The position numbers were made by a program, and so were the translations under genes. This document shows positions 18,768-29,014 of a DNA stretch of 47,774 bases, one piece after another. How positions within the stretch are numbered: position 1 is the first letter of the stretch; each line of letters starts with the position of its first letter. The stretch lies in assembly GCF_020381325.1 (NCBI RefSeq), contig NZ_JAGSPI010000012.1, positions 1-47,774 of the forward strand, in the 5' to 3' direction. Source of the stretch: Providencia vermicola. Its GTDB lineage: Bacteria > Pseudomonadota > Gammaproteobacteria > Enterobacterales > Enterobacteriaceae. The notes below the pieces were generated by a model. That model was not told the origin of the DNA. It saw only the letters and a list, made by a program, of their open reading frames with translations, and searched no databases.

Positions 18768-20237
18768 ATGAAATTACGGTATCTATTTTTAGCAGTTTGT
18801 TTGGGGGTAACCTCTCTTGCTCAGGCGACTTCTGAAGCGCCTTCCACAAAAAATAAACCAGCAGAAACGACAGCACAGAGCCGTGATGTCGTGCTTCCTG
18901 ATGAATTTAAAGCTCAGTTAAAATCGGCTAAAGCAGGGGATGTTGATGCGATGGTGGATATTGGGCTTGCCTATATGGAAGGGACTGATTTTTTAAACAT
19001 TGATGATAAAGAAGCTTATCGTTGGTTTAAAAAAGTGTCTGATTTGGGTAATACCGATGGGGATTATTATCTCGGTATGTTATTGCAAAATCAGGAAAAA
19101 TATAAACAAGCTGAGCGTTGGTATCGCCGTGGTGCAGAAAAAGGGGATGCATATTGCCAGTATGCGCTGGGCTACTTTTATGAGCATGGTTTAGGTGTTA
19201 CGCAAAACTTTAAGCAAGCCAAAGCGTGGTATTCGGAAGCCGCAGAGCAAGAACATGCCAATGCACAATTTGCTATGGGGCTTTTTTACCATGATGGTCT
19301 TGGTGGGAATGTGGATTACCAAAAAGCTCGTGAATGGTATGAGCGAAGTGCCGTCAATAATATCGCCGCCGCCGTTAACAACCTTGCCGTGATGTATGAA
19401 AATGGTGAGGGTGTTGAAAAAGATGATGAAACCGCTATTTATCTCTATCGCCAAGCGGCCAATATGGGTTCTGCGATTGCGCAAAACAATATGGGTGACT
19501 TTTATCAGCAAGGCCATTTGCTCATCGAAAAAAATGGCTATCAAGCAATGTACTGGTATAAACGAGCCGCTCAGCAAAATAACGTTGATGCGCAATTGGC
19601 TATCGCAAGTGCCTATGAATCTGGAGATGGCGTCGGGAAAGATTTAGCCGAAGCATTTGTTTGGTACGAGCGAGCTGCACAAAATGAGTCACTGGATGCG
19701 GGTATGAAAGTGGCTGAATTTTATGAAAAAGGATTAGGTGGTATTGAGAAAAACCCAGCGAAAGCCATTGAGCTATACAAAGCGTTAGCCAAGAATGAAG
19801 CTGATGATGCGCAAATTAAATTAGCTAAGATGTATGTTGCTGGTGAATTAAATGATGTGAATATCAAGGATATCGTCAATTGGTTGCAGCTGGCGGAAGA
19901 CGATAGCCTTGAAGCCAAAAACCAATTAGCGATTTTCTATTTAACGGGAACGGGTGTTGCGCAAAATACACAGAAAGCACGCCAACTATTGGAAAAAGTG
20001 GCTTTTAAGAAAAATAGTGATGCGCAAAATAACCTTGCGGTGATGTACGCCCGAGGTGAAGGCGGAGAGAAAAACATTTTTCGTTCTGTGATGTGGTTTG
20101 AGCGAGCGGCAGAATTAGGGAATGAAACGGCGAAACGTAATTTAGCGCTCTTGCAGAATAATAAAGAGGTTAAGGCCTCGATGCTGCGCTATACCGATAA
20201 TATCAATCAATCGATGGAAAACTTGAAAAAGCGTTAA
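18768..20237 (+). CDS. exported Sel1-repeat protein
   Basis: A 489-residue periplasmic or secreted protein. A signal peptide MKLRYLFLAVCLGVTSLAQA is followed by a short polar linker, then Sel1-like (TPR-type) helical repeats of about 36 residues from roughly residue 50 to 465. Repeat signatures such as AQFAMGLFYHDGLGGNVDYQ, AVMYENGEGVEKDDETAIYL and AIFYLTGTGVAQNTQKARQL recur. Sel1 repeats are protein-binding scaffolds; the partner is unknown. Two GTG codons precede the ATG (18762, 18765); none of the three has a strong ribosome-binding site, so the start is uncertain by two codons. Followed by a terminator shared with lysC. Confidence 0.85.
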   Translation: MKLRYLFLAVCLGVTSLAQATSEAPSTKNKPAETTAQSRDVVLPDEFKAQLKSAKAGDVDAMVDIGLAYMEGTDFLNIDDKEAYRWFKKVSDLGNTDGDYYLGMLLQNQEKYKQAERWYRRGAEKGDAYCQYALGYFYEHGLGVTQNFKQAKAWYSEAAEQEHANAQFAMGLFYHDGLGGNVDYQKAREWYERSAVNNIAAAVNNLAVMYENGEGVEKDDETAIYLYRQAANMGSAIAQNNMGDFYQQGHLLIEKNGYQAMYWYKRAAQQNNVDAQLAIASAYESGDGVGKDLAEAFVWYERAAQNESLDAGMKVAEFYEKGLGGIEKNPAKAIELYKALAKNEADDAQIKLAKMYVAGELNDVNIKDIVNWLQLAEDDSLEAKNQLAIFYLTGTGVAQNTQKARQLLEKVAFKKNSDAQNNLAVMYARGEGGEKNIFRSVMWFERAAELGNETAKRNLALLQNNKEVKASMLRYTDNINQSMENLKKR

Positions 20238-20251
20238 GTTTCCAATTAAAG

Positions 20252-20282
20252 GGCGATCATGAAGATCGCCTTATCATTTTTT
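20252..20282. terminator. terminator between Sel1 gene and lysC
   Basis: A 7-bp stem GGCGATC (20252-20258) / GATCGCC (20264-20270) with a 5-nt loop lies between convergent genes; ATTTTTT follows on the plus strand. Confidence 0.85.
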
Positions 20283-20298
20283 GATCGGATCGTGTGAA

Positions 20299-21675
20299 TT
20301 ATTCGAATAAGTTACTGTGTAATGTACGAACGATATCTTCGGCATCATTACCTGGAACCAGCAGGCAAATATTATGGCTGCTTGCGCCATAGCTTATCAT
20401 TCGAATATTGAAAGACTCCAATGCACCGAAAATTTGTTTTCCAAGACCATTCACTTGCGACAATTCATTACCGATAATCGCCACTAACGCTAAGTTTTCT
20501 TCCACTTCAACGCGGCATAGTGCAGAAAGCTCTGTCATGAGAGCGTTGGTGAGTAAGCTGCCATTTGTCCCTGTTGAACCTGTGGTATCTAGCGTCAATG
20601 CAACGCTCACCTCTGAAGTGGTAATTAAGTCCACGGAAATATTGTGGCGCAATAAGATAGTGAAAATTTCTGCTAAGAACCCACGTGCATGCAGCATTTT
20701 TAGACTGTGCAATGTTAATAATGTTTGTTTGCGACGTAGTGCCAATGCTCTAAATTGCGGTGGATTCGTGGTTTTGTCACTGACAATTGTCCCACCCGCT
20801 TCAGGGGCTTTGCTGGAGCCTACGAACACAGGGATACCTGAGCGTACCGCGGGTAGTAATGTGGCAGGATGCAGAATTTTTGCCCCAAAAGTTGCCATTT
20901 CTGCCGCTTCATCGAAGGCGATTTCATCAATACGCTGTGCATTTGGTACTACGCGCGGATCAGTACTGTAAATACCAGGCACATCTGTCCAAATATCAAC
21001 ACGAGATAAATTCAATACTTCAGCCAACAGAGCTGCCGTATAGTCACTGCCACCACGTCCCAATGTGGTTGTACGGCCTTTTTCATCGCGGCCAATAAAG
21101 CCTTGCGTAATCACGACTGACTCGCCTAAGCGAGTTTGTAAATGTTGTTCTGCAAGGGCTTTTAACTGGTTGAGGTCAGGCTCAGCACGTCCAAAACTGT
21201 CGTTGGTTCTCATGACTTTACGCACATCAAACCATTGTGAGTTGGCATTGCGCTGGCGTAAAACTTCAACAAAAAGCAGAGTCGACATCAATTCCCCATG
21301 GCTTACCATTTCATCTGTCAATGCATCTGAAGTGGCGAGAGATGCAGAATCTGCTAAATGGGCAATGTTATCAAGTAAGCGATTGATTTCTTCACGAATA
21401 ACCTCTGCAGTCTGTAAGTTATCAATAATTGCATATTGAATATCTTTAACCTTTTGCAGTAACGCATTGCGTTTATCAACGTCACAACCTTCAGCCAATT
21501 CAATCAATAAGTTAGTAATGCCTGCGGAGGCGGAAAGTACCACAACGCGCACGTTGGGGTTGGAAAGAACAATATTTGCGCTGTTGTTCATTGCCTCAAA
21601 GTTCGCGACACTGGTGCCACCAAATTTTGCAATAACAAACTGATTGTTGTCTGACGAAGACGCTACGGTATTCAT
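20299..21675 (-). CDS. lysC: aspartokinase III, lysine-sensitive type
   Basis: Phosphorylates aspartate, the first step to lysine, threonine and methionine. The 458-residue product has an amino-acid kinase domain (VIAKFGGTSVANFEAM near 13-28, RGGSDYTAALLAEVL and DVPGIYSTDPRVVP) and C-terminal ACT domains (from about 310, including SVDLITTSEVSVALTLD) for lysine feedback. It is of the monofunctional LysC type, without a homoserine dehydrogenase part. Unlike E. coli lysC, its upstream region shows no L-box lysine riboswitch: only about 130 bp separate the start codon from an ERIC array. Confidence 0.95.
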   Translation of the reverse strand: MNTVASSSDNNQFVIAKFGGTSVANFEAMNNSANIVLSNPNVRVVVLSASAGITNLLIELAEGCDVDKRNALLQKVKDIQYAIIDNLQTAEVIREEINRLLDNIAHLADSASLATSDALTDEMVSHGELMSTLLFVEVLRQRNANSQWFDVRKVMRTNDSFGRAEPDLNQLKALAEQHLQTRLGESVVITQGFIGRDEKGRTTTLGRGGSDYTAALLAEVLNLSRVDIWTDVPGIYSTDPRVVPNAQRIDEIAFDEAAEMATFGAKILHPATLLPAVRSGIPVFVGSSKAPEAGGTIVSDKTTNPPQFRALALRRKQTLLTLHSLKMLHARGFLAEIFTILLRHNISVDLITTSEVSVALTLDTTGSTGTNGSLLTNALMTELSALCRVEVEENLALVAIIGNELSQVNGLGKQIFGALESFNIRMISYGASSHNICLLVPGNDAEDIVRTLHSNLFE

Positions 21676-22326
21676 GGTGTCAATCCCTTTGGTTAAACCT
21701 AAACTTTATATAGATTTATCGGGTAAATAGAAGCGCGTCAATCAAGAATCGAGGCAAATCAGTAATTCTAATGATGGGGGATTTATTATCGGTTTTCGTC
21801 ATACGCGTCATCCTTCAAGCTGCATGGGTGTTGACTGCGTTCAGATAGCCGAATCACATACTTGTGTATGCTCATCGGTCTATCTTCACTTGTCGCCTAC
21901 ATGCAACTCGAATGATTTAGCGTATGTAGGTTAGTCGCCTTTCCAAGCTGCATGGGTGTTGACTGCGTTCAGATAGCCGAATCATATACTTGTGTATGCT
22001 CATCGGTCTATCTTCACTTGTCGCCTACATGCAACTCGAATGATTTAGCGTATGTAGGTTAGTCGCCTTTCCAAGCTGCATGGGTGTTGACTGTATTCAG
22101 ATAGCCGAATCACATACTTGTGTATGCTCATCGGTCTATCTTCACTTGTCGCCATTTTTAAGCTAAATGGCATTGAAAGTGCGTATTTCATATAAAAGGG
22201 ATAATTAAGTCTGGAAAAGTACGGCAGAATTGGGGAATATCAACATAACGCAGAAAACCGATAAGCCCTGTTTTCTTGACGGGTTACAATCTATTTCTAT
22301 TGAAAATTGTTTGGAGAGTGTTATCC
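21676..22326. other. divergent lysC / pgi intergenic region
   Basis: The 650 bp hold the tandem ERIC array (21817-22153) with about 140 bp of unique sequence on the lysC side and 170 bp on the pgi side. Any lysC and pgi promoters should lie in those unique parts. No riboswitch-like helices were found. Confidence 0.6.
21817..22153. repeat. tandem ERIC-type repeat array, 2.6 copies of 128 bp
   Basis: Copies start at 21817, 21945 and 22073, giving an exact 128-bp period; the third stops after 81 bp at TTCACTTGTCGCC. The copies differ at only a few bases. Each carries the imperfect-palindrome core CCGA-N4-CATAC-TTGT-GTATG-N4-TCGG and the arm CTTGTCGCCTACATGCAACT followed by CGAATGATTTAG. This corresponds to the ERIC (intergenic repeat unit) family of about 127 bp, whose usual arm reads CACTTGCCGCCTTCCTGCAA. 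ERIC elements normally occur singly, so the head-to-tail array is unusual. Confidence 0.88.
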
Positions 22327-23973
22327 ATGAGAAGTATTAATCCAAGCCAGACGGCTGCATGGCGGGCGCTAGAACAACATTTTGCGCAAATAAAAGATGT
22401 GCATATGCGTGATTTGTTCGAGCAAGATAAAGACCGCTTTACCAAATTTTCGGCTACGTTCGATGGTCAAATCTTAGTGGATTTCTCCAAAAATAGAATA
22501 ACGCAAGAAACCTTAGACAATTTATTGGCTTTGGCAAAAGAAACTGAGCTAGAAAATGCCATTAACAGCATGTTCAAAGGTGAGAAAATCAACCGTACGG
22601 AAGACCGCGCGGTGCTGCACACAGCTTTACGTAATCGCGAAAATACGCCAATTTACGTGGATGGCAAAGATGTCATGCCAGACGTCAATGCCGTGCTGGA
22701 AAAAATGCAGCAATTTAGCCAACGCATTATTAGCGGTGAGTGGAAAGGCTTCACAGGGAAGGCGATCACCGATGTGGTGAATATCGGGATTGGCGGTTCT
22801 GACCTTGGCCCATTTATGGTGACTGAAGCATTACGCCCTTATAAAAACCACCTGAATATGCACTTTGTTTCTAATGTGGATGGCACACAAATCGCTGAAA
22901 CGCTGAAAAAACTGAACCCAGAAACGACATTGTTCTTGATTGCGTCTAAAACATTTACTACGCAAGAGACGATGACTAACGCGCATTCAGCTCGTGATTG
23001 GTTCTTAGCATCTGCAAAAGATGGAAGCCAAGTTGCTAAGCACTTTGTGGCGCTTTCCACCAATGGTGAAGAAGTCGCTAAGTTTGGTATTGATACCAAC
23101 AATATGTTTGAGTTCTGGGATTGGGTTGGTGGTCGCTATTCATTATGGTCAGCGATTGGTTTATCCATTATTTTATCCGTCGGCTTTGATAACTTCGTTC
23201 AATTATTGGATGGCGCTCATGCAATGGATAAACACTTCACCCAAACACCATTGGAGAAAAATATCCCCGTATTGTTAGGGTTGATTGGCATTTGGTATAA
23301 CAATTTTTTTGAATCAGAAACTGAAGCGATTCTGCCATACGACCAATACATGCATCGTTTTGCGGCATACTTCCAACAAGGCAATATGGAATCCAACGGT
23401 AAGTATATCGGCCGTGATGGAAAACCCGTTTCATACCAAACTGGCCCAATTATTTGGGGTGAGCCAGGGACGAACGGGCAACATGCGTTTTATCAATTGA
23501 TCCACCAAGGGACAAAAATGATCCCTTGTGACTTTATTGCGCCAGCCGTCACTCATAACCCACTGGGTGATCACCATGAGAAGCTGCTTTCTAACTTCTT
23601 TGCGCAAACAGAAGCGCTAGCATTTGGGAAAACGCGTGAAGTGGTCGATGCTGAATTTGCTGCACAAGGCAAATCAGTGGCCGATATGGAATATGTGGCA
23701 CCATATAAAGTATTTGAAGGTAACCGCCCAACTAACTCTATTTTACTCAAAGAAATCACACCATATTCATTGGGTGCATTAATCGCGATGTATGAGCACA
23801 AAATCTTTACCCAAGGGGCGATTTTGAACATCTTCACGTTTGACCAATGGGGCGTAGAATTAGGTAAGCAATTAGCGAGCCGCATTCTGCCTGAATTAGA
23901 AAACAGTGAAAAAGTGAGCAGCCATGACAGTTCAACCAATGGCCTAATTAACAACTATAAAGCTTGGCGTTAA
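22327..23973 (+). CDS. pgi: glucose-6-phosphate isomerase
   Basis: Interconverts glucose 6-phosphate and fructose 6-phosphate. The 548-residue product (549 in E. coli) has the family signatures [77 protein letters not shown] and [16 protein letters not shown], with the catalytic Glu, His and Lys in the last blocks. The frame is open from 22276, but the ATG at 22327 gives the family N-terminus and has a GGAG site ten bases before it. Preceded by the ERIC array and followed by a terminator, hence a single-gene unit. Confidence 0.97.
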   Translation: MRSINPSQTAAWRALEQHFAQIKDVHMRDLFEQDKDRFTKFSATFDGQILVDFSKNRITQETLDNLLALAKETELENAINSMFKGEKINRTEDRAVLHTALRNRENTPIYVDGKDVMPDVNAVLEKMQQFSQRIISGEWKGFTGKAITDVVNIGIGGSDLGPFMVTEALRPYKNHLNMHFVSNVDGTQIAETLKKLNPETTLFLIASKTFTTQETMTNAHSARDWFLASAKDGSQVAKHFVALSTNGEEVAKFGIDTNNMFEFWDWVGGRYSLWSAIGLSIILSVGFDNFVQLLDGAHAMDKHFTQTPLEKNIPVLLGLIGIWYNNFFESETEAILPYDQYMHRFAAYFQQGNMESNGKYIGRDGKPVSYQTGPIIWGEPGTNGQHAFYQLIHQGTKMIPCDFIAPAVTHNPLGDHHEKLLSNFFAQTEALAFGKTREVVDAEFAAQGKSVADMEYVAPYKVFEGNRPTNSILLKEITPYSLGALIAMYEHKIFTQGAILNIFTFDQWGVELGKQLASRILPELENSEKVSSHDSSTNGLINNYKAWR

Positions 23974-24004
23974 TGACTCATTGAAATAACGTCGTGAAAT
24001 CAAG

Positions 24005-24037
24005 CGGGAAGTGCTGTCAGCTTCCCGTTTTCTTTTT
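24005..24037 (+). terminator. pgi intrinsic terminator
   Basis: Stem CGGGAAG (24005-24011) / CTTCCCG (24021-24027) is followed by TTTTCTTTTT. Confidence 0.9.
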
Positions 24038-24280
24038 GTTAAAAAACGACAAAACAGTTTGATTTAAGCTAGATTGTTAAAGCATTAATGAATTTTATTA
24101 TTGTTCACAACTTGTTATTAATTAGAAAACTTTTCACTATTTTTTTACAATTTGTGTTGAGTTTGTGACTTTTTATATAAATTGTTAGCTAACTTTAACC
24201 TTGTAGCAAAACAACGTGATATCCTACTTGGTAAGAAATACAGAAATCATAACCATGTTATTCATGGTGGAATTTACGTA
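24038..24280 (+). other. ubiC upstream region with a hairpin over the ribosome-binding site
   Basis: About 240 bp of AT-rich sequence that should contain the ubiC promoter. Close to the start codon the arms ACCATG (24252-24257) and CATGGT (24263-24268) can pair; the right arm overlaps the only purine-rich site, GGTGG (24266-24270). This could damp translation of ubiC. Confidence 0.4.
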
Positions 24281-24784
24281 ATGGATGAAACGCTATTTAC
24301 CTCGCAGCCAATTGAATGGATTGCGCAGGATGATGAAAAAGTTCCCGCTAACACACTCGATTGGTTACTTGAACTTGGCTCCATGACAAAACGTTTTGAA
24401 CAACATAGCCAGCAAGTGACTGTTATTCCGTATTTAGAATGCTATGTATCGCAAGCGATGCTGAGTACGGAAGAAGCTCAAAATTTACCTACAAGTCATC
24501 GTTACTGGGTACGCGAAGTGGTTATGTATGGAGATGGTATTCCGTGGTTGCTTGGTCGTACGGTCATTCCGGAAGAAACACTCACCGATGATGACCAGCA
24601 ATTAGTGGATATTGGTCGAATGCCATTAGGGCGCTATTTATTTAGTCGAGATAACCTAACACGTGATTACATTCATATTGGTTGTTCCGCAGAACGTTGG
24701 GTTCGCCGCTCTCGATTAAGATTATCCGATAAACCTTTATTGTTAACTGAGATATTTTTACCAGAATCACCTGCATATCGTTAA
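24281..24784 (+). CDS. ubiC: chorismate pyruvate-lyase
   Basis: Converts chorismate to 4-hydroxybenzoate and pyruvate, opening ubiquinone synthesis. The 167-residue product (165 in E. coli) contains [34 protein letters not shown] with a conserved Arg, [20 protein letters not shown], and [20 protein letters not shown] with the conserved Glu near the C-terminus. The frame is open further upstream, but the ATG at 24281 restores the family length. It is followed at 137 bp by ubiA, the next enzyme, in the order found in E. coli. Confidence 0.95.
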   Translation: MDETLFTSQPIEWIAQDDEKVPANTLDWLLELGSMTKRFEQHSQQVTVIPYLECYVSQAMLSTEEAQNLPTSHRYWVREVVMYGDGIPWLLGRTVIPEETLTDDDQQLVDIGRMPLGRYLFSRDNLTRDYIHIGCSAERWVRRSRLRLSDKPLLLTEIFLPESPAYR

Positions 24785-24921
24785 TTATCCAAACTATTTC
24801 AAATTATAGATTTTGGCAAAATACGACACTAATACACAAAAATCCGTGATTTGCTCAACTGAGTGGTGTGAACACCTACCTATTTTGAAGTATGATGGAG
24901 AGAGAAAAGGAGCACGACAAA

Positions 24922-25788
24922 GTGGAGGGAAGTATGACGCTAAGTAAATGGCATGCATACAGCCGTTTAATGCGTATTGATAGACCCATCGGTTCACTGT
25001 TATTACTCTGGCCGACGTATTGGGCACTCTGGATAGCTGCTCAAAGCACGCCCAATTTGCACATTTTGATTGTGTTTACTGCGGGGGTGTTTTTCATGCG
25101 CGCCGCAGGTTGTGTGATTAATGATTTCGCAGACCGACATTTTGATGGTCATGTGGAACGCACCAAACATCGCCCATTACCCAGTGGGGATGTGACGGAA
25201 AAAGAAGCTAAAATTTTGTTTGCAAGTTTAGTGGGTGTGTCCTTCTTGCTGGTTTTAACTTTAAATTCAATGACAATTTGGTTGTCCATTGCGGGGCTTG
25301 CTTTGGCATGGATTTATCCTTTTGTTAAAAGAGTCAGTCATTTACCGCAGGTTGTACTGGGCGCAGCATTTGGCTGGTCGATTCCAATGGCTTTCTCTGC
25401 GGTGGGTGAAACACTTCCATTAGTATGCTGGGTATTGTTTTTCATAAATATTATTTGGTCAGTGATTTACGACACGCAATATGCCATGGTTGACCGTGAC
25501 GATGATTTAAAAATCGGCGTGAAATCAACAGCCATTTTATTTGGTCAGTATGACAAATTAATTATTGGGTTACTGCAATTACTGATGGTTGGCTTGTTGG
25601 TGGCTGTGGGGTCATTGGCTGCTCTGGGGAGCATTTACTATTTTTCTCTGGCGCTAGTTGTGGGGTTATTTGTTTATCAACAACGATTGATGATGAACCG
25701 CGAACGAGCTCCCTGCTTTAAAGCCTTTATGAATAATAACTTCGTTGGCTTGATTTTGTTTATTGGCATCATGGTGAGCTATTTTTAG
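24922..25788 (+). CDS. ubiA: 4-hydroxybenzoate octaprenyltransferase
   Basis: Integral membrane prenyltransferase that attaches the polyprenyl chain to 4-hydroxybenzoate. The 288-residue product has about nine membrane segments and the two Asp-rich prenyl-diphosphate/Mg sites: [15 protein letters not shown] (about residue 70) and [14 protein letters not shown] choose the GTG at 24922: an AAGGAG site lies nine bases upstream, and the resulting N-terminus lines up without gaps with that of E. coli UbiA. An ATG at 24934 with its own GGAGGG is the alternative and would remove four residues. Follows ubiC; ends at a terminator shared with plsB. Confidence 0.94.
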   Translation: MEGSMTLSKWHAYSRLMRIDRPIGSLLLLWPTYWALWIAAQSTPNLHILIVFTAGVFFMRAAGCVINDFADRHFDGHVERTKHRPLPSGDVTEKEAKILFASLVGVSFLLVLTLNSMTIWLSIAGLALAWIYPFVKRVSHLPQVVLGAAFGWSIPMAFSAVGETLPLVCWVLFFINIIWSVIYDTQYAMVDRDDDLKIGVKSTAILFGQYDKLIIGLLQLLMVGLLVAVGSLAALGSIYYFSLALVVGLFVYQQRLMMNRERAPCFKAFMNNNFVGLILFIGIMVSYF

Positions 25789-25816
25789 TAAGTGAATGAT
25801 GTTCAATAGACCAACA

Positions 25817-25848
25817 AAAAAGGTAATGTTTTTCAACATTACCTTTTT
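25817..25848. terminator. bidirectional terminator between ubiA and plsB
   Basis: A perfect 14-bp inverted repeat, AAAAAGGTAATGTT (25817-25830) / AACATTACCTTTTT (25835-25848), with a 4-nt loop. The A and T flanks serve both converging genes. Confidence 0.93.
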
Positions 25849-25874
25849 GTTTTTTATCGGTTTACAAAACCAGA

Positions 25875-28376
25875 TTAGTCTTTTTCTGGCTCTGTGATTT
25901 GAGCGGACTCGTCAGGCTTAGCCACTTTTTTCTCTTCTGAAAATTCATCGTCTTGGCTAACACTTTCAATGGTTAAACGAATTTCTGGGGACATTAACCG
26001 CGCAAGAACCGCATACAGTTTTTTAGCGTTAGTGGTGAAGATATCATTTTCATTGTTATCGATATAGCCTTCTTCTCTAAGTGTATCAACGAGCGTTGAG
26101 AATACTGCTTTATCAAAGAACTCAGGGGCATTAATACCGTGAAGTACAGAGAGACGTTGTGCAAGAATACGGCTTTCTTTTTCCAACGTATTACGGCTTA
26201 TTTCAGGGCTGGCATTGAGTAATGACAGCGTGATTGCGTAGCGTTGTAATGTTTCACGGACACCAGCGGCTAAGAGTTGTAATGGACGAATACGGCGTGG
26301 GTTCAATACCACCATTTCGTCGTCTCTTAGACAGATAAGTTTTTGATTATTTAGCTCATCAATCAGAGTATCGACGGTTTCACGCAGCTGTTCGTCATTA
26401 TAACGCATAAACAGTTCAGCTTTTAAGAACGGATAGATTTGGCTGACTTGATGGTGAATTTCTTGACGACTGATACGCTCATGGTGCAACACAATACTGG
26501 TGATCAGTGATGGTAACACCAGTAAGTGGTGGATATTATTACGGTAGTAGGTCATTAATACAGCATTTTCACGGGGAAGGATAATAATATCCCCCATGCT
26601 GTCTTTTTCTACCTCGAATTTATCCATTTGCAACGCGTGTTCGAGCAGTTGTTCAGCCGTTTTATTTGGCGTAGTTGCATCGGCGGTGTATGGCACATTG
26701 CGTAATAATTGTAGATAACATTCCACTTGCTCAATTAACTGCTCACGGGTTAATGAACGTTGACGTGAGGCCAGTAAAGCCGTTGCGCACAAGTTGATAG
26801 CGTTAGCTGCGGCAGCGTTATTGATATTCACCATGATGCTATCTGCTAATGAGCTAACCGTTGGGTTTAACCAAGTTGGGCGCTGTGGCTCAATAGGGTC
26901 AATCGAATCACGCCAATCTGGCACGCGTTGGTTAAGGTAATGAGAAAGGGAAATTGGCTGGCCAAAGTTCACATACCCTTGACCTAAGTTACGCAGCTTG
27001 CGCAAGCCGCGGATCATTGAAAATAAACCTTCTTTCTCTTTTTCTGCACCGCGCAGCTCTTTTGCGTAAGTGCCTACTTCCATCACATGTTCATAACCAA
27101 TATAGATAGGTACGATAGTGATAGGGCGTGAATCACCACGTAGCATAGCTTGCAGTGTCATTGATAGCGTCCCCGTTTTTGGCTGTAATAAACGGCCAGT
27201 TCGGGAACGTCCACCTTCAACAAAATACTCAATAGAGTAACCGCGAGCAAATAACTCACTTAAATACTCACGGAAAACCGTGGAATAGAGCTTGTTTCCT
27301 TTAAAGGTGCGGCGGATAAAGAAGGCACCAAGGCGACGGAAAATTGGGCCAGCAGGCCAAAAGTTCAAGTTGATCCCTGCGGCGATATGCGGCGGGACTA
27401 AGCCTTGATGATAAAGAACATAAGACAGCAATAGGTAGTCCATGTGGCTTCGGTGGGAAGGCACATACACAATTTCATGGCCATCTTGCGCTAATTGGCG
27501 AACGCGCTCAGCATGCTGCACATTAATGCCTTGATAGAGGCGGTTCCATGTCCAGCTCAGTACACGGTCAGTTAAACGCACGGCTTCATAGGAGAAGTTC
27601 GCTGCAATTTCTTCCATCATGTTCACCGCATTTTGCTGTGCTTTTTTCAGTGGAATTTTTTTACTGCGTGCTTCATCCTCGACTGCTTTTTCAATCGCTT
27701 TTGAGGTCAAAAGCTTATTGAATAGTTCATAGCGTGCAGGCAATTTCGGGCCGACAGCCGCAAGGCGTTGGCGGGAATAGTGAATACGGGCGACACGGGC
27801 TAATTTATTCGCAATAATGGTATCTGTGCCGTGGTCTTGCGCCATTTTCCCGATAGAAACAGGGGGCGATAGGCGAACAAAGCTATCACGACCTAACCAC
27901 AGGACAGCAAAGAATTTTTGCACCCCGTTTAATAGCTTCAGTGGTGGTGCAGGGGTATGTCCTTCACGACCTGGAGAGCGCCCAAACATAACCGATGCGG
28001 GGAGCATTTGAATATCCAGATTCGGATTATTTTTATGCAAATCTAAATACGCATGGAATGTTTTGACGGAATCTTTACGCGGATCTGGTGAGTAATAACG
28101 AAATACGCGTGGGCCATCATCGATAAATACATAAGCAGGAAGCTTTGTTCCATTGATGTCGTTATCAACCAAAGGGTCAGGCAGACCGATAGCCAAGCAT
28201 TGATGCCGTAGCGTTAGGAGGTCGGACTTAGAGTGATAAGGCAATACATACAGCGTTGGCCTGTTGGTATCAAGCTGCAGCTCTGTAATTGGGTCCGATG
28301 GAATTAGTTTACTTTTTACCAATAATTTAAGTGGTAAATTCAACGTGTTGTAATATATTTTACGCCATAGTGACAT
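25875..28376 (-). CDS. plsB: glycerol-3-phosphate 1-O-acyltransferase
   Basis: Inner-membrane enzyme that makes lysophosphatidic acid, the first step of phospholipid synthesis. The 833-residue protein has the acyltransferase signatures in order: [15 protein letters not shown] with the catalytic HX4D (His308, Asp313), [34 protein letters not shown] and [17 protein letters not shown]. It is about 26 residues longer than E. coli PlsB (807), largely through a charged C-terminal tail rich in Glu and Lys. Divergent from dgkA with 126 bp between the starts, as in E. coli. Confidence 0.96.
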   Translation of the reverse strand: MSLWRKIYYNTLNLPLKLLVKSKLIPSDPITELQLDTNRPTLYVLPYHSKSDLLTLRHQCLAIGLPDPLVDNDINGTKLPAYVFIDDGPRVFRYYSPDPRKDSVKTFHAYLDLHKNNPNLDIQMLPASVMFGRSPGREGHTPAPPLKLLNGVQKFFAVLWLGRDSFVRLSPPVSIGKMAQDHGTDTIIANKLARVARIHYSRQRLAAVGPKLPARYELFNKLLTSKAIEKAVEDEARSKKIPLKKAQQNAVNMMEEIAANFSYEAVRLTDRVLSWTWNRLYQGINVQHAERVRQLAQDGHEIVYVPSHRSHMDYLLLSYVLYHQGLVPPHIAAGINLNFWPAGPIFRRLGAFFIRRTFKGNKLYSTVFREYLSELFARGYSIEYFVEGGRSRTGRLLQPKTGTLSMTLQAMLRGDSRPITIVPIYIGYEHVMEVGTYAKELRGAEKEKEGLFSMIRGLRKLRNLGQGYVNFGQPISLSHYLNQRVPDWRDSIDPIEPQRPTWLNPTVSSLADSIMVNINNAAAANAINLCATALLASRQRSLTREQLIEQVECYLQLLRNVPYTADATTPNKTAEQLLEHALQMDKFEVEKDSMGDIIILPRENAVLMTYYRNNIHHLLVLPSLITSIVLHHERISRQEIHHQVSQIYPFLKAELFMRYNDEQLRETVDTLIDELNNQKLICLRDDEMVVLNPRRIRPLQLLAAGVRETLQRYAITLSLLNASPEISRNTLEKESRILAQRLSVLHGINAPEFFDKAVFSTLVDTLREEGYIDNNENDIFTTNAKKLYAVLARLMSPEIRLTIESVSQDDEFSEEKKVAKPDESAQITEPEKD

Positions 28377-28502
28377 AAATGATTATAGCCTCTTGTTAAC
28401 AATGCTGCGCAATCATACCAGAAATCCACTGGTAGATCTGTTACTGACGATTCACTTTGACTGTAAAAATCGATTATTGTTTGAATTTTTTAAGGAATAA
28501 AT

Positions 28503-28877
28503 ATGGCAAGTCAAACTAAGGGTTTTACCCGCGTGATTAAAGCAGCAGGGTACTCCCTTAAGGGGTTAAAAGCGGCTTGGATAAATGAAGCAGCATTTAG
28601 GCAGGAGTCTGTTGCCGCAGTCATTGCGATTATTATCGCCTTTTGCTTAGATATCAGTTATGTGGATAGAATATTGCTGATCAGTTCCGTTGTGCTGGTG
28701 GCTATCGTCGAGTTACTAAATAGTGCAATAGAAGCTGTTGTTGACCGTATTGGTAGTGAATATCATGAACTTTCAGGGCGCGCTAAAGATATTGGGTCAG
28801 CGGCTGTATTTATCAGTATTGGTTTAGCATTATTTATATGGGCACTGATTTTATGGCAGCGTTATTTTTCTGCCTAG
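28503..28877 (+). CDS. dgkA: diacylglycerol kinase
   Basis: Small inner-membrane kinase that recycles diacylglycerol to phosphatidic acid. The 124-residue product (122 in E. coli) has three membrane segments and the conserved blocks GYSLKGLKAAWINEAAFRQE, ELLNSAIEAVVDRIGSEYHE and LSGRAKDIGSAAV, which hold the active-site Glu residues. An AAGGA site precedes the ATG. In E. coli it also lies between plsB and lexA. Confidence 0.97.
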   Translation: MASQTKGFTRVIKAAGYSLKGLKAAWINEAAFRQESVAAVIAIIIAFCLDISYVDRILLISSVVLVAIVELLNSAIEAVVDRIGSEYHELSGRAKDIGSAAVFISIGLALFIWALILWQRYFSA

Positions 28878-28968
28878 CTAATAAAAGTTGTTTAGAGTCG
28901 AGAAAAGAGTGCCAATCGATAACAAATGCCTAAATTCAGCAATTTAACTGTTTCAAATCTTCATTTAC

Positions 28969-28984
28969 CTGTATATACTCACAG
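28969..28984. promoter_or_regulatory. LexA box 1 of lexA
   Basis: CTGTATATACTCACAG fits CTG-N10-CAG with the CTGT/ACAG ends of the SOS consensus. First of two boxes in front of lexA. Confidence 0.93.
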
Positions 28985-28989
28985 TCTGA

Positions 28990-29005
28990 CTGTATAAACA
29001 AACAG
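28990..29005. promoter_or_regulatory. LexA box 2 of lexA
   Basis: CTGTATAAACAAACAG is a second full SOS box, 21 bp downstream of the first and 10 bp before the lexA start. Paired boxes here are also the E. coli arrangement, for tight autoregulation. Confidence 0.93.
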
Positions 29006-29014
29006 GGGAACGGA

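Noticed and set aside
19191-19595. Open frame of 134 codons antisense to the Sel1-repeat gene
   Set aside because: The repeats on the other strand explain its length; composition is not protein-like.
20408-20971. Open frame of 187 codons on the plus strand inside lysC
   Set aside because: It lies fully antisense to a well supported lysC, has no ribosome-binding site and no recognisable domain; such frames are a by-product of codon use.
21676-21816. Lysine riboswitch upstream of lysC
   Set aside because: The reverse strand lacks the conserved L-box core motifs and the space is too short before the ERIC array.
21817-22153. Possible CRISPR array because of regular direct repeats
   Set aside because: The repeat unit is 128 bp without variable spacers, and no cas gene is near; the unit is an ERIC-type element.
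23571-23954. Open frame of 127 codons antisense to pgi
   Set aside because: Full overlap with a highly conserved gene, no start signal.
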